This document shows positions 55,206-63,565 of a DNA stretch of 64,000 nt, one piece after another. The DNA is from Metabacillus fastidiosus NBRC 101226 (GTDB lineage Bacteria; Bacillota; Bacilli; Bacillales; Bacillaceae). The position numbers were made by a program, and so were the translations under genes. The stretch is from assembly GCF_001591625.1 (NCBI RefSeq), contig NZ_BCVG01000006.1:1-64000 (forward strand), read 5' to 3'. The notes under the pieces are model-generated. The model saw only the letters and a list, made by a program, of their open reading frames with translations. It did no database searches and was not told the origin of the DNA. Every line of letters starts with the position of its first letter. The first letter of the stretch is position 1.

Positions 55206-55508
55206 ATGGTTATTAATGCAATGGAAAAAATTATGAAAGATTTATTTTCTGAGTATGAACATAAATTGCAGATGAAGTGCACGTGTGAAAGCTGTAAAGA
55301 AGATGTTTTAGCGATGGTTCTAAATAAGGTACAACCGAAATATGTAACAAACGAGGAAAAAGTAATGTATATAAAAGCGGGTTATGTGGATAAGCAGGAA
55401 ATGACAACATTACTTGTGAAATTAATAGAATGCGCGAAATTAGTATCGGATAATCCTTATTGTAAAACAGGTAAAAAAGCCGAGGTGGATCAATCATCTA
55501 CTGTTTAA
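55206..55508 (+). CDS. comFB: Competence protein ComFB
   Basis: A 100-residue protein with CTCESCKEDVLAMVLNKVQPKYV, read here in two halves around VLAMVL, as in ComFB. Cys residues may bind zinc. It is not essential for uptake in B. subtilis, and ComFB-like domains bind cyclic nucleotides in other bacteria. A possible TATAAT promoter lies in the 102-base gap before it. Its stop overlaps the annotated comFC ATG (TAATG). Confidence 0.88.
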   Translation: MVINAMEKIMKDLFSEYEHKLQMKCTCESCKEDVLAMVLNKVQPKYVTNEEKVMYIKAGYVDKQEMTTLLVKLIECAKLVSDNPYCKTGKKAEVDQSSTV

Positions 55509-56182
55509 TGTGCCATAACGAACTTTCCTTTCATATGACATGGAGAAACTTTCTATTAATAGAAGAAACACGTATGAAAGTATGTGAAAGCTGCAATTCA
55601 CATTTAAAGAAGATTGAAGGGGATATATGTCCAAAATGTTCAAGGGAAAATGAAGGTGTCTGCTATGATTGCAAGCGCTGGGAAGATGATCCTAAATGGA
55701 AAAATATTTTAGATAGAAATGTTTCTATTTACGAATACAATCCATTTATGAAAGAACTGCTAGCGCGTTATAAATTCCGCGGTGACGCAGAAATTTCCAA
55801 CGTTTTTAAAGAGGAGCTTTGTTTTACTTATAAAAGAGAATTTCAAAAAGAAGTCGATCTCATCGTTCCTATTCCTTTAAGTGAGGAACGATTATATGAA
55901 AGAGGCTTTAATCAGTCAGTCTTACTTGCACAATTTCTCAAAGCTCCGATTATTACTCCTCTTATAAGAATAAACCACGAAAAACAATCAAAAAAATCCC
56001 GCCGAGAAAGAATAAATCATTCCAATTATTTTACTATTAACGATACAATATGTATAAAGGGGAAAAATCTTTTGCTTATCGATGATATTTACACAACTGG
56101 CAGTACATTAAGACATGCTGCGAAAATTTTAAAAGAAAAAAATGCACAAAATATTTCTTCATTAACATTAATTCGCAGTTAA
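55508..56182 (+). CDS. comFC: Competence protein ComFC (phosphoribosyltransferase-like)
   Basis: An N-terminal zinc-finger region and a type I phosphoribosyltransferase fold (PIPLSEERLYERGFNQS, VLLIDDIYTTGSTLRHA adapted as LLLIDDIYTTGSTLRHA). It is needed for DNA uptake with ComFA. The start is doubtful. The first finger in relatives is CxxC at the extreme N-terminus (MICLLC in B. subtilis). Here the codons before ATG 55508 read I-I-Y-C-L, followed by M-C, so the ATG start would remove the first Cys. No ATG, GTG or TTG is available before the in-frame stop at 55472. ATC 55496, 7 bases after gaggtgg, is the possible true start. Confidence 0.9.
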   Translation: MCHNELSFHMTWRNFLLIEETRMKVCESCNSHLKKIEGDICPKCSRENEGVCYDCKRWEDDPKWKNILDRNVSIYEYNPFMKELLARYKFRGDAEISNVFKEELCFTYKREFQKEVDLIVPIPLSEERLYERGFNQSVLLAQFLKAPIITPLIRINHEKQSKKSRRERINHSNYFTINDTICIKGKNLLLIDDIYTTGSTLRHAAKILKEKNAQNISSLTLIRS

Positions 56183-56205
56183 AATCTAACAGAAATAGTC
56201 GATAT
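56180..56205 (+). promoter_or_regulatory. Sigma-D promoter upstream of yvyF
   Basis: TAAA (56180-56183), 14 bases, then GTCGATAT (56198-56205), one base off the GCCGATAT consensus. Confidence 0.65.
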
Positions 56206-56293
56206 AAAATGTAGGTAAATGTTTCATAAACAATTATTGCTGACAGAGGAGCAATTTTAATAGATATTTCATGAGAGAATAGGAGTGTATGTG

Positions 56294-56716
56294 ATGGGAG
56301 AGTTATCCAATTGCCCTAAATGTAATGCGATCTTTGTAAAAACACCATTAAAAACGATTTGCCAAGACTGCTTTAAGCAAGAAGAAGCTGATTTTGAAAA
56401 AGTATATAAATTTTTGAGAAAGCGTGAGAATAGAACTGCGCTTATTGATGATGTTGTTGAAGCAACGGATGTGGAGGAAGGTTTAATTTTAAAATTTATC
56501 CGAAATGGAAGAATCCAGCTTTCAAATTTCCCGAACTTAGGCTATCCATGTACGAAGTGTGCAACAACTATTCGTGAAGGAAAATTATGTAGTCATTGTG
56601 AAGCGGATATAAAGTCGCAGGTAAAACAGATGGAACGAGAGGAAAGTCATAAGAGAGATCTTGAACTTCAGCAGAACAAAAAAACTTTCTATGCATATAT
56701 GCCCAAAAGTAAATGA
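56294..56716 (+). CDS. yvyF: Flagellar operon protein YvyF
   Basis: A 140-residue protein with paired zinc-knuckle cysteines at both ends (CPKCNAIF, CQDCF, CTKCATTI, CSHCEAD) and a central winged-helix-like part (DDVVEATDVEEGLILKFIRNG in two pieces). It is found in flagellar operons of bacilli and may be a regulator. ATG 56294 is chosen because aggag ends 8 bases before it; an in-frame GTG at 56285 overlaps that site. Confidence 0.9.
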   Translation: MGELSNCPKCNAIFVKTPLKTICQDCFKQEEADFEKVYKFLRKRENRTALIDDVVEATDVEEGLILKFIRNGRIQLSNFPNLGYPCTKCATTIREGKLCSHCEADIKSQVKQMEREESHKRDLELQQNKKTFYAYMPKSK

Positions 56717-56721
56717 AAATC

Positions 56722-56748
56722 TAAACACGAGGGTAAACTTGTCGATAT
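56722..56748 (+). promoter_or_regulatory. Sigma-D promoter of flgM
   Basis: TAAA (56722-56725), exactly 15 bases, then GTCGATAT (56741-56748). This agrees with the TAAA-N15-GCCGATAT consensus except for one base, and with the known sigma-D promoter of flgM in B. subtilis. Confidence 0.85.
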
Positions 56749-56799
56749 AACCTGTATTAGAAGGACGATCAATAGGCAAGGAAAGTGAGGAGATCTTTC

Positions 56800-57063
56800 A
56801 TGAAAATTAATAATATTGGCTCCACAAATGGTGTTAATCCATATAAACGACAGCTGGATAAAAATGAATCAATTGCAAAAGCATCCGCAAAAAAAGATAA
56901 AGTAGAAATTTCAACTGTGGCTAAAGACCTCCAGCAAACGAGCGAACTGACAAAAGCACGTCACGAAAAAATTAGTGCTATTAAAGAACAAATAGAGAAC
57001 GGGACATATAAAATTGACGCTAGTGCAATTGCGGAAGGATTGCTGAAATTTTATAAGAAATAA
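56800..57063 (+). CDS. flgM: Anti-sigma-D factor FlgM
   Basis: An 87-residue protein with the conserved C-terminal sigma-binding region (KISAIKEQIENGTYKIDA, AEGLLKFY). It holds sigma-D until the hook is complete. ATG 56800 follows gaggag by 7 bases; a GTG at 56785 precedes that site. Its own sigma-D promoter gives the usual feedback loop. Confidence 0.95.
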   Translation: MKINNIGSTNGVNPYKRQLDKNESIAKASAKKDKVEISTVAKDLQQTSELTKARHEKISAIKEQIENGTYKIDASAIAEGLLKFYKK

Positions 57064-57087
57064 AGATAACAGAGAGGATGGAAAGTG

Positions 57088-57564
57088 ATGACCGAAAAGT
57101 TAATAGCAAACTTAGAAAAGCTGCTCGCTCTCCATCATCAGCTTTATAAAGTGGCCTTTCAAAAAACAGATCTTTTAAAGAAAAATGATATTGAAGCATT
57201 AAAAGAAACATTAAACTATGAACAAAAATTCGTCCAGGCAATCAATCAGATGGAAGCGGAACGAATTGAGCTCACATCAAAATTTCTTGGACGAACAGAT
57301 GAATTAACATTAACAGCTTGCATTGAAAAAGCAGACGCATCAGATAAAGAAAAGCTCCAAAATATATATGATGAATTCAAAAAAGTGATGGACGACTTAA
57401 AAAATATAAATAATTTAAATAAACAGCTCACACAGCAGGCATTACAGTTAGTGTCTATCACAATAAACACGATGATGCCGCAAGAAGGTGATCATAACTA
57501 TCAAAAGCCGGATAACAAAAATGGACAAACAAAACGTCGCTCCATTTTTGACTCAAAAGCATAA
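57088..57564 (+). CDS. flgN: Flagellar chaperone FlgN (YvyG)
   Basis: A 158-residue all-helical protein with the FlgN pattern LEKLLALHHQLYKVAFQKTD in its first helix. It chaperones FlgK and FlgL, whose genes follow directly. ATG 57088 is 10 bases after gagagg; GTG 57085 is the alternative. Confidence 0.9.
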   Translation: MTEKLIANLEKLLALHHQLYKVAFQKTDLLKKNDIEALKETLNYEQKFVQAINQMEAERIELTSKFLGRTDELTLTACIEKADASDKEKLQNIYDEFKKVMDDLKNINNLNKQLTQQALQLVSITINTMMPQEGDHNYQKPDNKNGQTKRRSIFDSKA

Positions 57565-57576
57565 GGAGGGAAACAA

Positions 57577-59217
57577 ATGCGATCCACTTTTATGGGATTA
57601 GAAATTTCAAAGCGCGGGATGTTCACACAGCAGAGTGCGCTTCATACGACAGGGAATAATATTTCGAACGTGAATACACCAGGGTATTCACGTCAGCGGA
57701 TTAACTTTGAAGCGACAACGCCATACCCGTCTATTGGGATAAATCGTCCGCAAATACCGGGGCAAATGGGGACTGGGGTTGAAGCGGGAAGTGTGCAGCG
57801 GATAAGGGAAGGCTTTTTAGATGTTCAATATCGCCAAGAGAATAATAAATTAGGATATTGGGAATCAAGGGCCCAGGCATTGGAAAAGATGCAAGAGATT
57901 ATGAATGAGCCATCAAAAGCCGGATTGTCAAAGACATTAGATGAATTTTGGCAATCATTTCACGATTTAGCAGTTAATTCGATAAATGAAGGAGCGCGTT
58001 CAGTTGTTGCTGAACGTGGAGAAGCAGTGGCCCAGACTTTTAACTATCTTTCTACTTCATTAACACAAGTACAGGGTGATTTGAAAAGCGAACTTAAAGT
58101 ATCGGTTGATGAGATTAATTCCATTGCCAGTCAAATAAATAATATAAATAAACAAATTTCTGAAATTGAGCCTCACGGTTATTTACCTAATGAATTATAT
58201 GATGAACGAGATCGGCTTTTAGATAAGTTATCAACTTTAGCAAATATTAAAGTAACGAATCACTCTTCGGGTGGAAATTCCCTGAAAATTGCAGAAGGAA
58301 CCGTTACTGTTGAATTTGTCGATAAAGACGGCAAATCGATAAAGGGTTTAGCCCCTTTTATAAATGGAGATACCACTAAAGGTCCGCTTGGAGTTCAAGA
58401 GTTTAAAATTGAATTCTCAGATAATGGCACAGATGTTTCAGAAGATGGTCGACTTGTAAAAGGTATTAAACTTAACAATGTAGATATAGATATCAACATA
58501 TTTAGTAAAACTGGAAAGATAAGCAGTTTGATAGAATCCAATGGTTATTTTGACGGTACAGATGAAAAAGGGATATATCCTGATATGTTGAGGGAATTAG
58601 ACACTATGGCTTTCGAATTTGCTCTGCAATTTAACAAGGTTCATAATCAAGGGAAATATCTTGTTGATTCTGGTAATGGGGGCTTGAAGCTTAATGATCC
58701 TAATGATCCCAATACTCCACCAATTAATTTTTTCTCGTTTGGTTTGGATTCTAGTAATAAAGAAATATTTCCTGTAGCTAATGGCAATGTGAAAGGTGCA
58801 GCAGGTCTTATCCGAGTTTCTGAAAAAATTAAGGATTCACCCAACAATATTGCTGCCGCATCTGGAAGCGCAACCGAAGATGAAGTGGATAACGCTGATA
58901 ATGCACTTGCACTGGCAGAAGTTAAAAATACAACTTTTAATATTGGAACTAGACACACAACATTCCAGACGTACTATGAAGGGTTAATTGGAGGAATGGC
59001 TGTAAAGACACAGCAAGCGGAGCGTTTTACAGATAATACAATGATTTTGCGTGATTCCGTTGACCAAAGAAGGCAATCAGTTAGTGCTGTATCATTGGAT
59101 GAGGAAATGACGAATATGATTCAGTTCCAACATGCCTACAATGCATCAGCAAGAATGATTACATTACAAGATGAGGTTTTAGATAAAATTATTAATGGAA
59201 TGGGAATGACAAGATAG
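57577..59217 (+). CDS. flgK: Flagellar hook-associated protein 1, FlgK
   Basis: A 546-residue hook-filament junction protein with the N-terminal rod/hook motif (STFMGLEISKRGMFTQQSAL, NNISNVNTPGYSRQ) and the C-terminal coiled end (VSLDEEMTNMIQFQHAYNAS). The middle is variable and has an Asn/Pro-rich loop near residue 370. It starts 12 bases after flgN behind aaggaggg. Confidence 0.97.
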   Translation: MRSTFMGLEISKRGMFTQQSALHTTGNNISNVNTPGYSRQRINFEATTPYPSIGINRPQIPGQMGTGVEAGSVQRIREGFLDVQYRQENNKLGYWESRAQALEKMQEIMNEPSKAGLSKTLDEFWQSFHDLAVNSINEGARSVVAERGEAVAQTFNYLSTSLTQVQGDLKSELKVSVDEINSIASQINNINKQISEIEPHGYLPNELYDERDRLLDKLSTLANIKVTNHSSGGNSLKIAEGTVTVEFVDKDGKSIKGLAPFINGDTTKGPLGVQEFKIEFSDNGTDVSEDGRLVKGIKLNNVDIDINIFSKTGKISSLIESNGYFDGTDEKGIYPDMLRELDTMAFEFALQFNKVHNQGKYLVDSGNGGLKLNDPNDPNTPPINFFSFGLDSSNKEIFPVANGNVKGAAGLIRVSEKIKDSPNNIAAASGSATEDEVDNADNALALAEVKNTTFNIGTRHTTFQTYYEGLIGGMAVKTQQAERFTDNTMILRDSVDQRRQSVSAVSLDEEMTNMIQFQHAYNASARMITLQDEVLDKIINGMGMTR

Positions 59218-59232
59218 GTAGGTGGAAAATAA

Positions 59233-60138
59233 ATGCGTATTACACAAGGCATGCTTGCTAGTAATTCTTTAAGAAATTTGAGCAGCAGTTATGCAAATTT
59301 GAGTAAATATCAAGAGCAGCTTCATAGTGGAAAGAAAATTTCTCGACCATCAGATGACCCTGTTGTAGCTATTAAAGGGATGTTTTATCGGACTAATTTA
59401 ACAGAAGTTGAGCAATATAAGCGTAATTTATCAGAAGCATATACGTGGATTGAGAATTCTGAGGCAGGGATTGAGCATACTACACAAGTTATACATCGTG
59501 TTAGAGAACTACTTGTTGCAGGAAAGAATGGAACTAATAGTGATGAGAGTAGAGGAGCAATTGCAACAGAAATTGAGCAACTTAGAGAGGATTTAATTGG
59601 AGTTGCTAACACACAAGTTGGCGGACGTTATATTTTTAATGGAGCTAATACCCTTAATCCCCCGATAAAGAAAAATGGAGGATCGACTGAGTTCTTTAAA
59701 GATAGGAACGGTAATGATCTACAACCAGCTGATTTTAATATTGAAGTTTCAAAAGGTGTTTCACTAAAGGTAAATATTAATCCTAAGAATGTATTTGGAG
59801 AAGAGTTATTAGGTGACAATGGGACGCTTTCCAATATCATAAAAGCTTTTAAAGATAATAGCGGTGATCTTGATAAGCTATTAGGAGATTTAGATGCTTA
59901 TTCTGAGAAAATATCTGCAGAACGTTCTGGATTAGGTGCTCGTTACAATCGTCTTGAATTGATTGATGATCGTTTAGGGAATCAGGAAGTTATTGCAAAC
60001 CGTATTCTATCTGAAAATGAAGATGTGGATATGGAACGTGCTATTACGAATTTAACTATACAAGAAAGCATTCATCGTGCATCGCTTGCAGCAAGTTCAA
60101 GAATTATTCAACCTACATTAATAGACTTTTTACGATAA
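59233..60138 (+). CDS. flgL: Flagellar hook-associated protein 3, FlgL
   Basis: The 301-residue protein has flagellin-type ends (MRITQGMLASNSLRNLSSSY; VDMERAITNLTIQESIHRAS) and forms the second junction ring between hook and filament. It lies 15 bases after flgK, with ggtgg before the ATG. Confidence 0.96.
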   Translation: MRITQGMLASNSLRNLSSSYANLSKYQEQLHSGKKISRPSDDPVVAIKGMFYRTNLTEVEQYKRNLSEAYTWIENSEAGIEHTTQVIHRVRELLVAGKNGTNSDESRGAIATEIEQLREDLIGVANTQVGGRYIFNGANTLNPPIKKNGGSTEFFKDRNGNDLQPADFNIEVSKGVSLKVNINPKNVFGEELLGDNGTLSNIIKAFKDNSGDLDKLLGDLDAYSEKISAERSGLGARYNRLELIDDRLGNQEVIANRILSENEDVDMERAITNLTIQESIHRASLAASSRIIQPTLIDFLR

Positions 60139-60184
60139 GCTATCTTTTTACGAAGATAGCTTTTCTTGATAGGAGTGGATTATA

Positions 60185-60754
60185 ATGCAAATGCCTCAAA
60201 TTAGATTAGATAGTCAATTTGCAAGAATAGGTATCCAAACGACAAATACTAGAACAGAGACACAACAGCCTCAAGCTGATTTGTCAATTCAACAGCCAAA
60301 GGCAGATTTAACAATTGAAACTACTCCGTCAAAGTTAACAATTGACCAGACAGAGGCTTGGGCAGATATGGATCTTAAACATATTTCGCGACGAATTGAG
60401 GAAGCGGCACAGCAAGGGAAGCAGGATTTACTAGAAGGAATAGCAAGACGTGCACAGCAAGGTGATGAATTAATGAAGATTGAGAATAGTGGCAATCCAC
60501 TTGCTGAGCAAGCAAAAACAAATAGTGTAAATCCGATGAAGGAATTCAATATTGGATTTATTCCATCAGCCGGTAGTGTGAAAATTCAATTTGAACCAGC
60601 GAAAGTGAATATAGATGTTAAGCGAAATGAACCTATAATAGAATCAAAACCAAATAAACCAATTGTTGATTACTATCCAGGGAAAGTGGATATTAATTTA
60701 ATTCAAAGAAACGAACTTGAAATTGATTTTATAAATGTGGATATAAAGGCATAA
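60185..60754 (+). CDS. yviE: YviE-like protein (DUF6470)
   Basis: This 189-residue protein of unknown function lies between flgL and fliW in Bacillus flagellar clusters. The first part has repeated (Q)PxADL(S/T)I strings, the middle a helix (KHISRRIEEAAQQGKQDLLE), and the end repeated beta strands (VKIQFEPAKVNIDVK, VDINLIQRNEL). It is likely cytoplasmic. Confidence 0.88.
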   Translation: MQMPQIRLDSQFARIGIQTTNTRTETQQPQADLSIQQPKADLTIETTPSKLTIDQTEAWADMDLKHISRRIEEAAQQGKQDLLEGIARRAQQGDELMKIENSGNPLAEQAKTNSVNPMKEFNIGFIPSAGSVKIQFEPAKVNIDVKRNEPIIESKPNKPIVDYYPGKVDINLIQRNELEIDFINVDIKA

Positions 60755-60775
60755 TAGAAGGGAAGGTGAATAAAT

Positions 60776-61213
60776 ATGATGATTCAGACGAAGTATCATG
60801 GAGAAATTAGTATAGAAGAAAATGAAATTTTAAAATTTGAGCAAGGGATTCCCGGATTTAATGATGAGAAAGATTTTATTCTGATCCCGCTTGAACAGGG
60901 CTCTCCCTTTTTAATATTACAATCAATGCAAACAGCAGAACTTGGATTTGTTGTCGTTAATCCATTTCAATTTACGGCGGATTATGAATTTGATTTATCG
61001 GAATCAGATAAAGAAATATTAGAAATCAAGAGTGAAAAAGATGTGGAAGTATATACAATTTTAACTGTAAAAGAACGTTTTGAAGAGACAACTGCAAATC
61101 TCCAAGCCCCACTTATTGTTAATCGTAACCAAAACAAAGCGAAACAAATCATTTTGAATGAGCAAAAATATTCAATAAAACATAATTTATTTGCTCAAAC
61201 ACAATTAAAATAA
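60776..61213 (+). CDS. fliW: Flagellar assembly factor FliW
   Basis: A 145-residue protein with the FliW signature (KFEQGIPGFNDEKDFIL, LQSMQTAELGFVVVNPF). It binds flagellin and sequesters CsrA, whose gene follows 12 bases on. This links flagellin export to hag translation. Two adjacent ATGs (60776 and 60779) are both possible starts after aaggtg. Confidence 0.96.
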   Translation: MMIQTKYHGEISIEENEILKFEQGIPGFNDEKDFILIPLEQGSPFLILQSMQTAELGFVVVNPFQFTADYEFDLSESDKEILEIKSEKDVEVYTILTVKERFEETTANLQAPLIVNRNQNKAKQIILNEQKYSIKHNLFAQTQLK

Positions 61214-61225
61214 GGAGGTGGAAGC

Positions 61226-61459
61226 ATGCTAGTATTGACAAGAAAAACAAATGAAGCAATACAGATTGGTGATGATATAGAAATTACTGTTCTATCCATT
61301 AGTGGTGACCAAGTTAAACTTGGTATTAGCGCACCAAAAAATATTGAAATACACAGAAAAGAAATTTATTTATCGATACAAGAATCTAATAATGAAGCGG
61401 CTTCTATCTCATTAAATCTACTTGATCAAATAAAGAAACAATCCCTAAACCTTAAGTAA
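61226..61459 (+). CDS. csrA: Carbon storage/translation regulator CsrA
   Basis: A 77-residue RNA-binding protein starting [17 protein letters not shown], with the conserved [16 protein letters not shown]. It represses flagellin translation by binding two GGA sites in the hag leader. It is followed by a terminator that overlaps its last codons. Confidence 0.97.
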   Translation: MLVLTRKTNEAIQIGDDIEITVLSISGDQVKLGISAPKNIEIHRKEIYLSIQESNNEAASISLNLLDQIKKQSLNLK

Positions 61460-61477
61460 AAAGCTTGAGGTTTTTTC
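61448..61477 (+). terminator. Rho-independent terminator of the flg-csrA operon
   Basis: Stem aaccttaag (61448-61456) with cttgaggtt (61464-61472), then six T in all. Confidence 0.85.
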
Positions 61478-61535
61478 GTGTTAATAAATAAAGAAAAAAA
61501 TTATCAATTTAAATATAAAATAATTAAAAAACTAT

Positions 61536-61561
61536 TAAACAATTTTTTATACTGACGATAA
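61536..61561 (+). promoter_or_regulatory. Sigma-D promoter of hag
   Basis: TAAA (61536-61539), 14 bases, then GACGATAA (61554-61561), close to the GCCGATAA form. It leaves a leader of about 100 bases. Confidence 0.75.
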
Positions 61562-61628
61562 TAATAGTGTAAAGAAGAAACATTCTATACTAATAAATAA
61601 AGTGTTTTTTCTAACTAAACTTTCATTC

Positions 61629-61662
61629 ACAAGGACGTGGATGATTTTAAAACTCAAGGAGG
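61629..61662 (+). promoter_or_regulatory. Two CsrA-binding sites in the hag leader
   Basis: ACAAGGACGT (61629-61638) closely matches the CsrA site. A second, CTCAAGGAGG (61653-61662), covers the ribosome binding site. The spacing and overlap follow the hag leader of B. subtilis, where CsrA blocks translation. Confidence 0.75.
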
Positions 61663-61671
61663 AAATAAAAG

Positions 61672-63291
61672 ATGAGAATTAATCACAATATCGCGGCGTT
61701 AAACACACACCGCCAATTAAACACTGCATCTAGTGGACAAGCAAAATCTATGGAGAAATTATCTTCAGGTCTTCGTATTAACCGTGCAGGAGACGATGCA
61801 GCAGGTCTTGCAATTTCTGAAAAAATGCGTGCACAAGTACGTGGTTTAGACCAAGCTTCTAAAAATGCTCAAGACGGTATCTCTTTAATCCAAACAGCTG
61901 AGGGTGCATTAAACGAAACTCACGACATCCTACAACGTGTGCGCGAACTTGCGGACCAATCTGCAAACGGGACTAACACAGCTGAAGACCGTAAAGCGAT
62001 TCAAGACGAAGTAACACAATTAAAACAAGAAATCGATCGTATTGGTAATACAACTGAGTTCAATACTCAAAAATTATTAAATGGTAACTTGAAATCTGCT
62101 GGCGGTGCTTCTGTTGGTCAAAACACAACAACTGGTACTAGCGTGGGTAAATTAGCAGCTGGGACAATTACTGTTTCTGCTACTCATACACTTTCATCAT
62201 CTGCATTTTCAGCATCTTTCGTAGCTGAAACTATCAATGTTGATGGCACTGATATTACTGTAAACTGGCAGAACCTAAGTACAGAAGAGCGTAACATTAT
62301 TAAAAGTGGTGCTAGCGCTGATGCTACTTCTCAACAAAAAGCACTTGATTTAATCGTTAGCAAGATTAACGAGGCTATCGATCAATCTGGCAGTGGTGTT
62401 GCTCACGTAAGTGGTTATAATACTGCTGGTGTAATTACACTAACTAGTGGTTCTGAAGGTACAAATTCTAAAATTACAGCTGGATCAGCTGGAGTATTAA
62501 ATGAATCTCTTGGTGGGGTAGGTACATCAACTACTGGAACGAACAATTATAATGGTACAACAGTTACAGCAGGAACTAGCTTTACTGCAGACATTAATGG
62601 TGTGACAATGGACGTTAAACTTACAGCTTCTATTACAAACGGAACGTCTTCTATGTCAGACGCAGCTACTGCGTTACAGTCTGCTATTAATACAGCTATT
62701 AAGAGTGCTAATACTACTGCAGGTGCTAGTTCTGTAGCAGATCCAGGATTTATTTCTGATGTAAGAGTAAATGTTACAGGCGATGGACGTTTTGAAATTA
62801 TCAGTGAAACTGGTCCGATTAAATTATCTGATAAATCAGGAGAAACAGCAGTTAAGGACTTAGGATTATCAGCTGCTCAAACTGATGCATCAGCTAATGG
62901 TGGAATGACATTCCAAATTGGTGCAAATAAAGGACAAACAATCACTTTTGGTGTGAATGATATGCGTTCAGCAGCATTAGGAATTTCAAGTGTTGATGTT
63001 TCTACGCAGGCTGGTGCGTCAAATGCACTTGAAAGCTTAGATAAAGCGATTAAATCTGTATCTTCTGAACGTGCAAAACTTGGTGCTGTTCAAAACCGTT
63101 TAGAGCATACAATTAATAACTTAAATACATCTTCTGAAAACTTAACTGCTGCCGAATCTCGTATTCGTGACGTAGATATGGCGAAAGAAATGATGAATCA
63201 AACTAAGAATTCTATTCTTTCTCAAGCTGCACAGGCGATGTTAGCTCAAGCGAACCAACAACCACAAGGTGTGCTACAATTATTACGTTAA
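61672..63291 (+). CDS. hag: Flagellin
   Basis: A 539-residue flagellin. The conserved ends are intact ([17 protein letters not shown] to [29 protein letters not shown] to GVLQLLR). Between them a Ser/Thr/Gly/Asn-rich domain of roughly 280 residues (about 145-430) makes it much longer than the 304-residue B. subtilis Hag. The Ser/Thr-rich surface domain and the Maf gene downstream suggest O-glycosylation. Its translation is likely controlled by CsrA and FliW from the genes just upstream. Confidence 0.97.
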   Translation: MRINHNIAALNTHRQLNTASSGQAKSMEKLSSGLRINRAGDDAAGLAISEKMRAQVRGLDQASKNAQDGISLIQTAEGALNETHDILQRVRELADQSANGTNTAEDRKAIQDEVTQLKQEIDRIGNTTEFNTQKLLNGNLKSAGGASVGQNTTTGTSVGKLAAGTITVSATHTLSSSAFSASFVAETINVDGTDITVNWQNLSTEERNIIKSGASADATSQQKALDLIVSKINEAIDQSGSGVAHVSGYNTAGVITLTSGSEGTNSKITAGSAGVLNESLGGVGTSTTGTNNYNGTTVTAGTSFTADINGVTMDVKLTASITNGTSSMSDAATALQSAINTAIKSANTTAGASSVADPGFISDVRVNVTGDGRFEIISETGPIKLSDKSGETAVKDLGLSAAQTDASANGGMTFQIGANKGQTITFGVNDMRSAALGISSVDVSTQAGASNALESLDKAIKSVSSERAKLGAVQNRLEHTINNLNTSSENLTAAESRIRDVDMAKEMMNQTKNSILSQAAQAMLAQANQQPQGVLQLLR

Positions 63292-63301
63292 TGATCAAAG
63301 T

Positions 63302-63336
63302 AAGAGGATCGAGGAATTTCCTCGGTCCTCTTTTAG
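63302..63336 (+). terminator. Rho-independent terminator of hag
   Basis: agagga-t-cgagg pairs with cctcg-g-tcctct (about 63303-63331, one central mismatch) and is followed by tttta. Confidence 0.88.
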
Positions 63337-63565
63337 ATTTAGTGAGAATATTTGATTTAATATATTCGCCTCTGTCTTCTCCTTTACAGAGTCGCCAGTC
63401 GGCAACATTTCTCTATATATGCCAAATAGAAATGTATATCTTTTATATGAACTGGCGTTTAACTGTAACATTCAATTCAATAAACTTCTTCAAAAGGGAT
63501 GAAAACGCATCCACTATACAATATATTAAAAATCAATTTCAATAAATGAGCTTAGAGGTGATCAC

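Noticed and set aside
63291-63545. An 84-codon frame after hag
   Set aside because: It starts at the hag stop, crosses the hag terminator and has no ribosome binding site.
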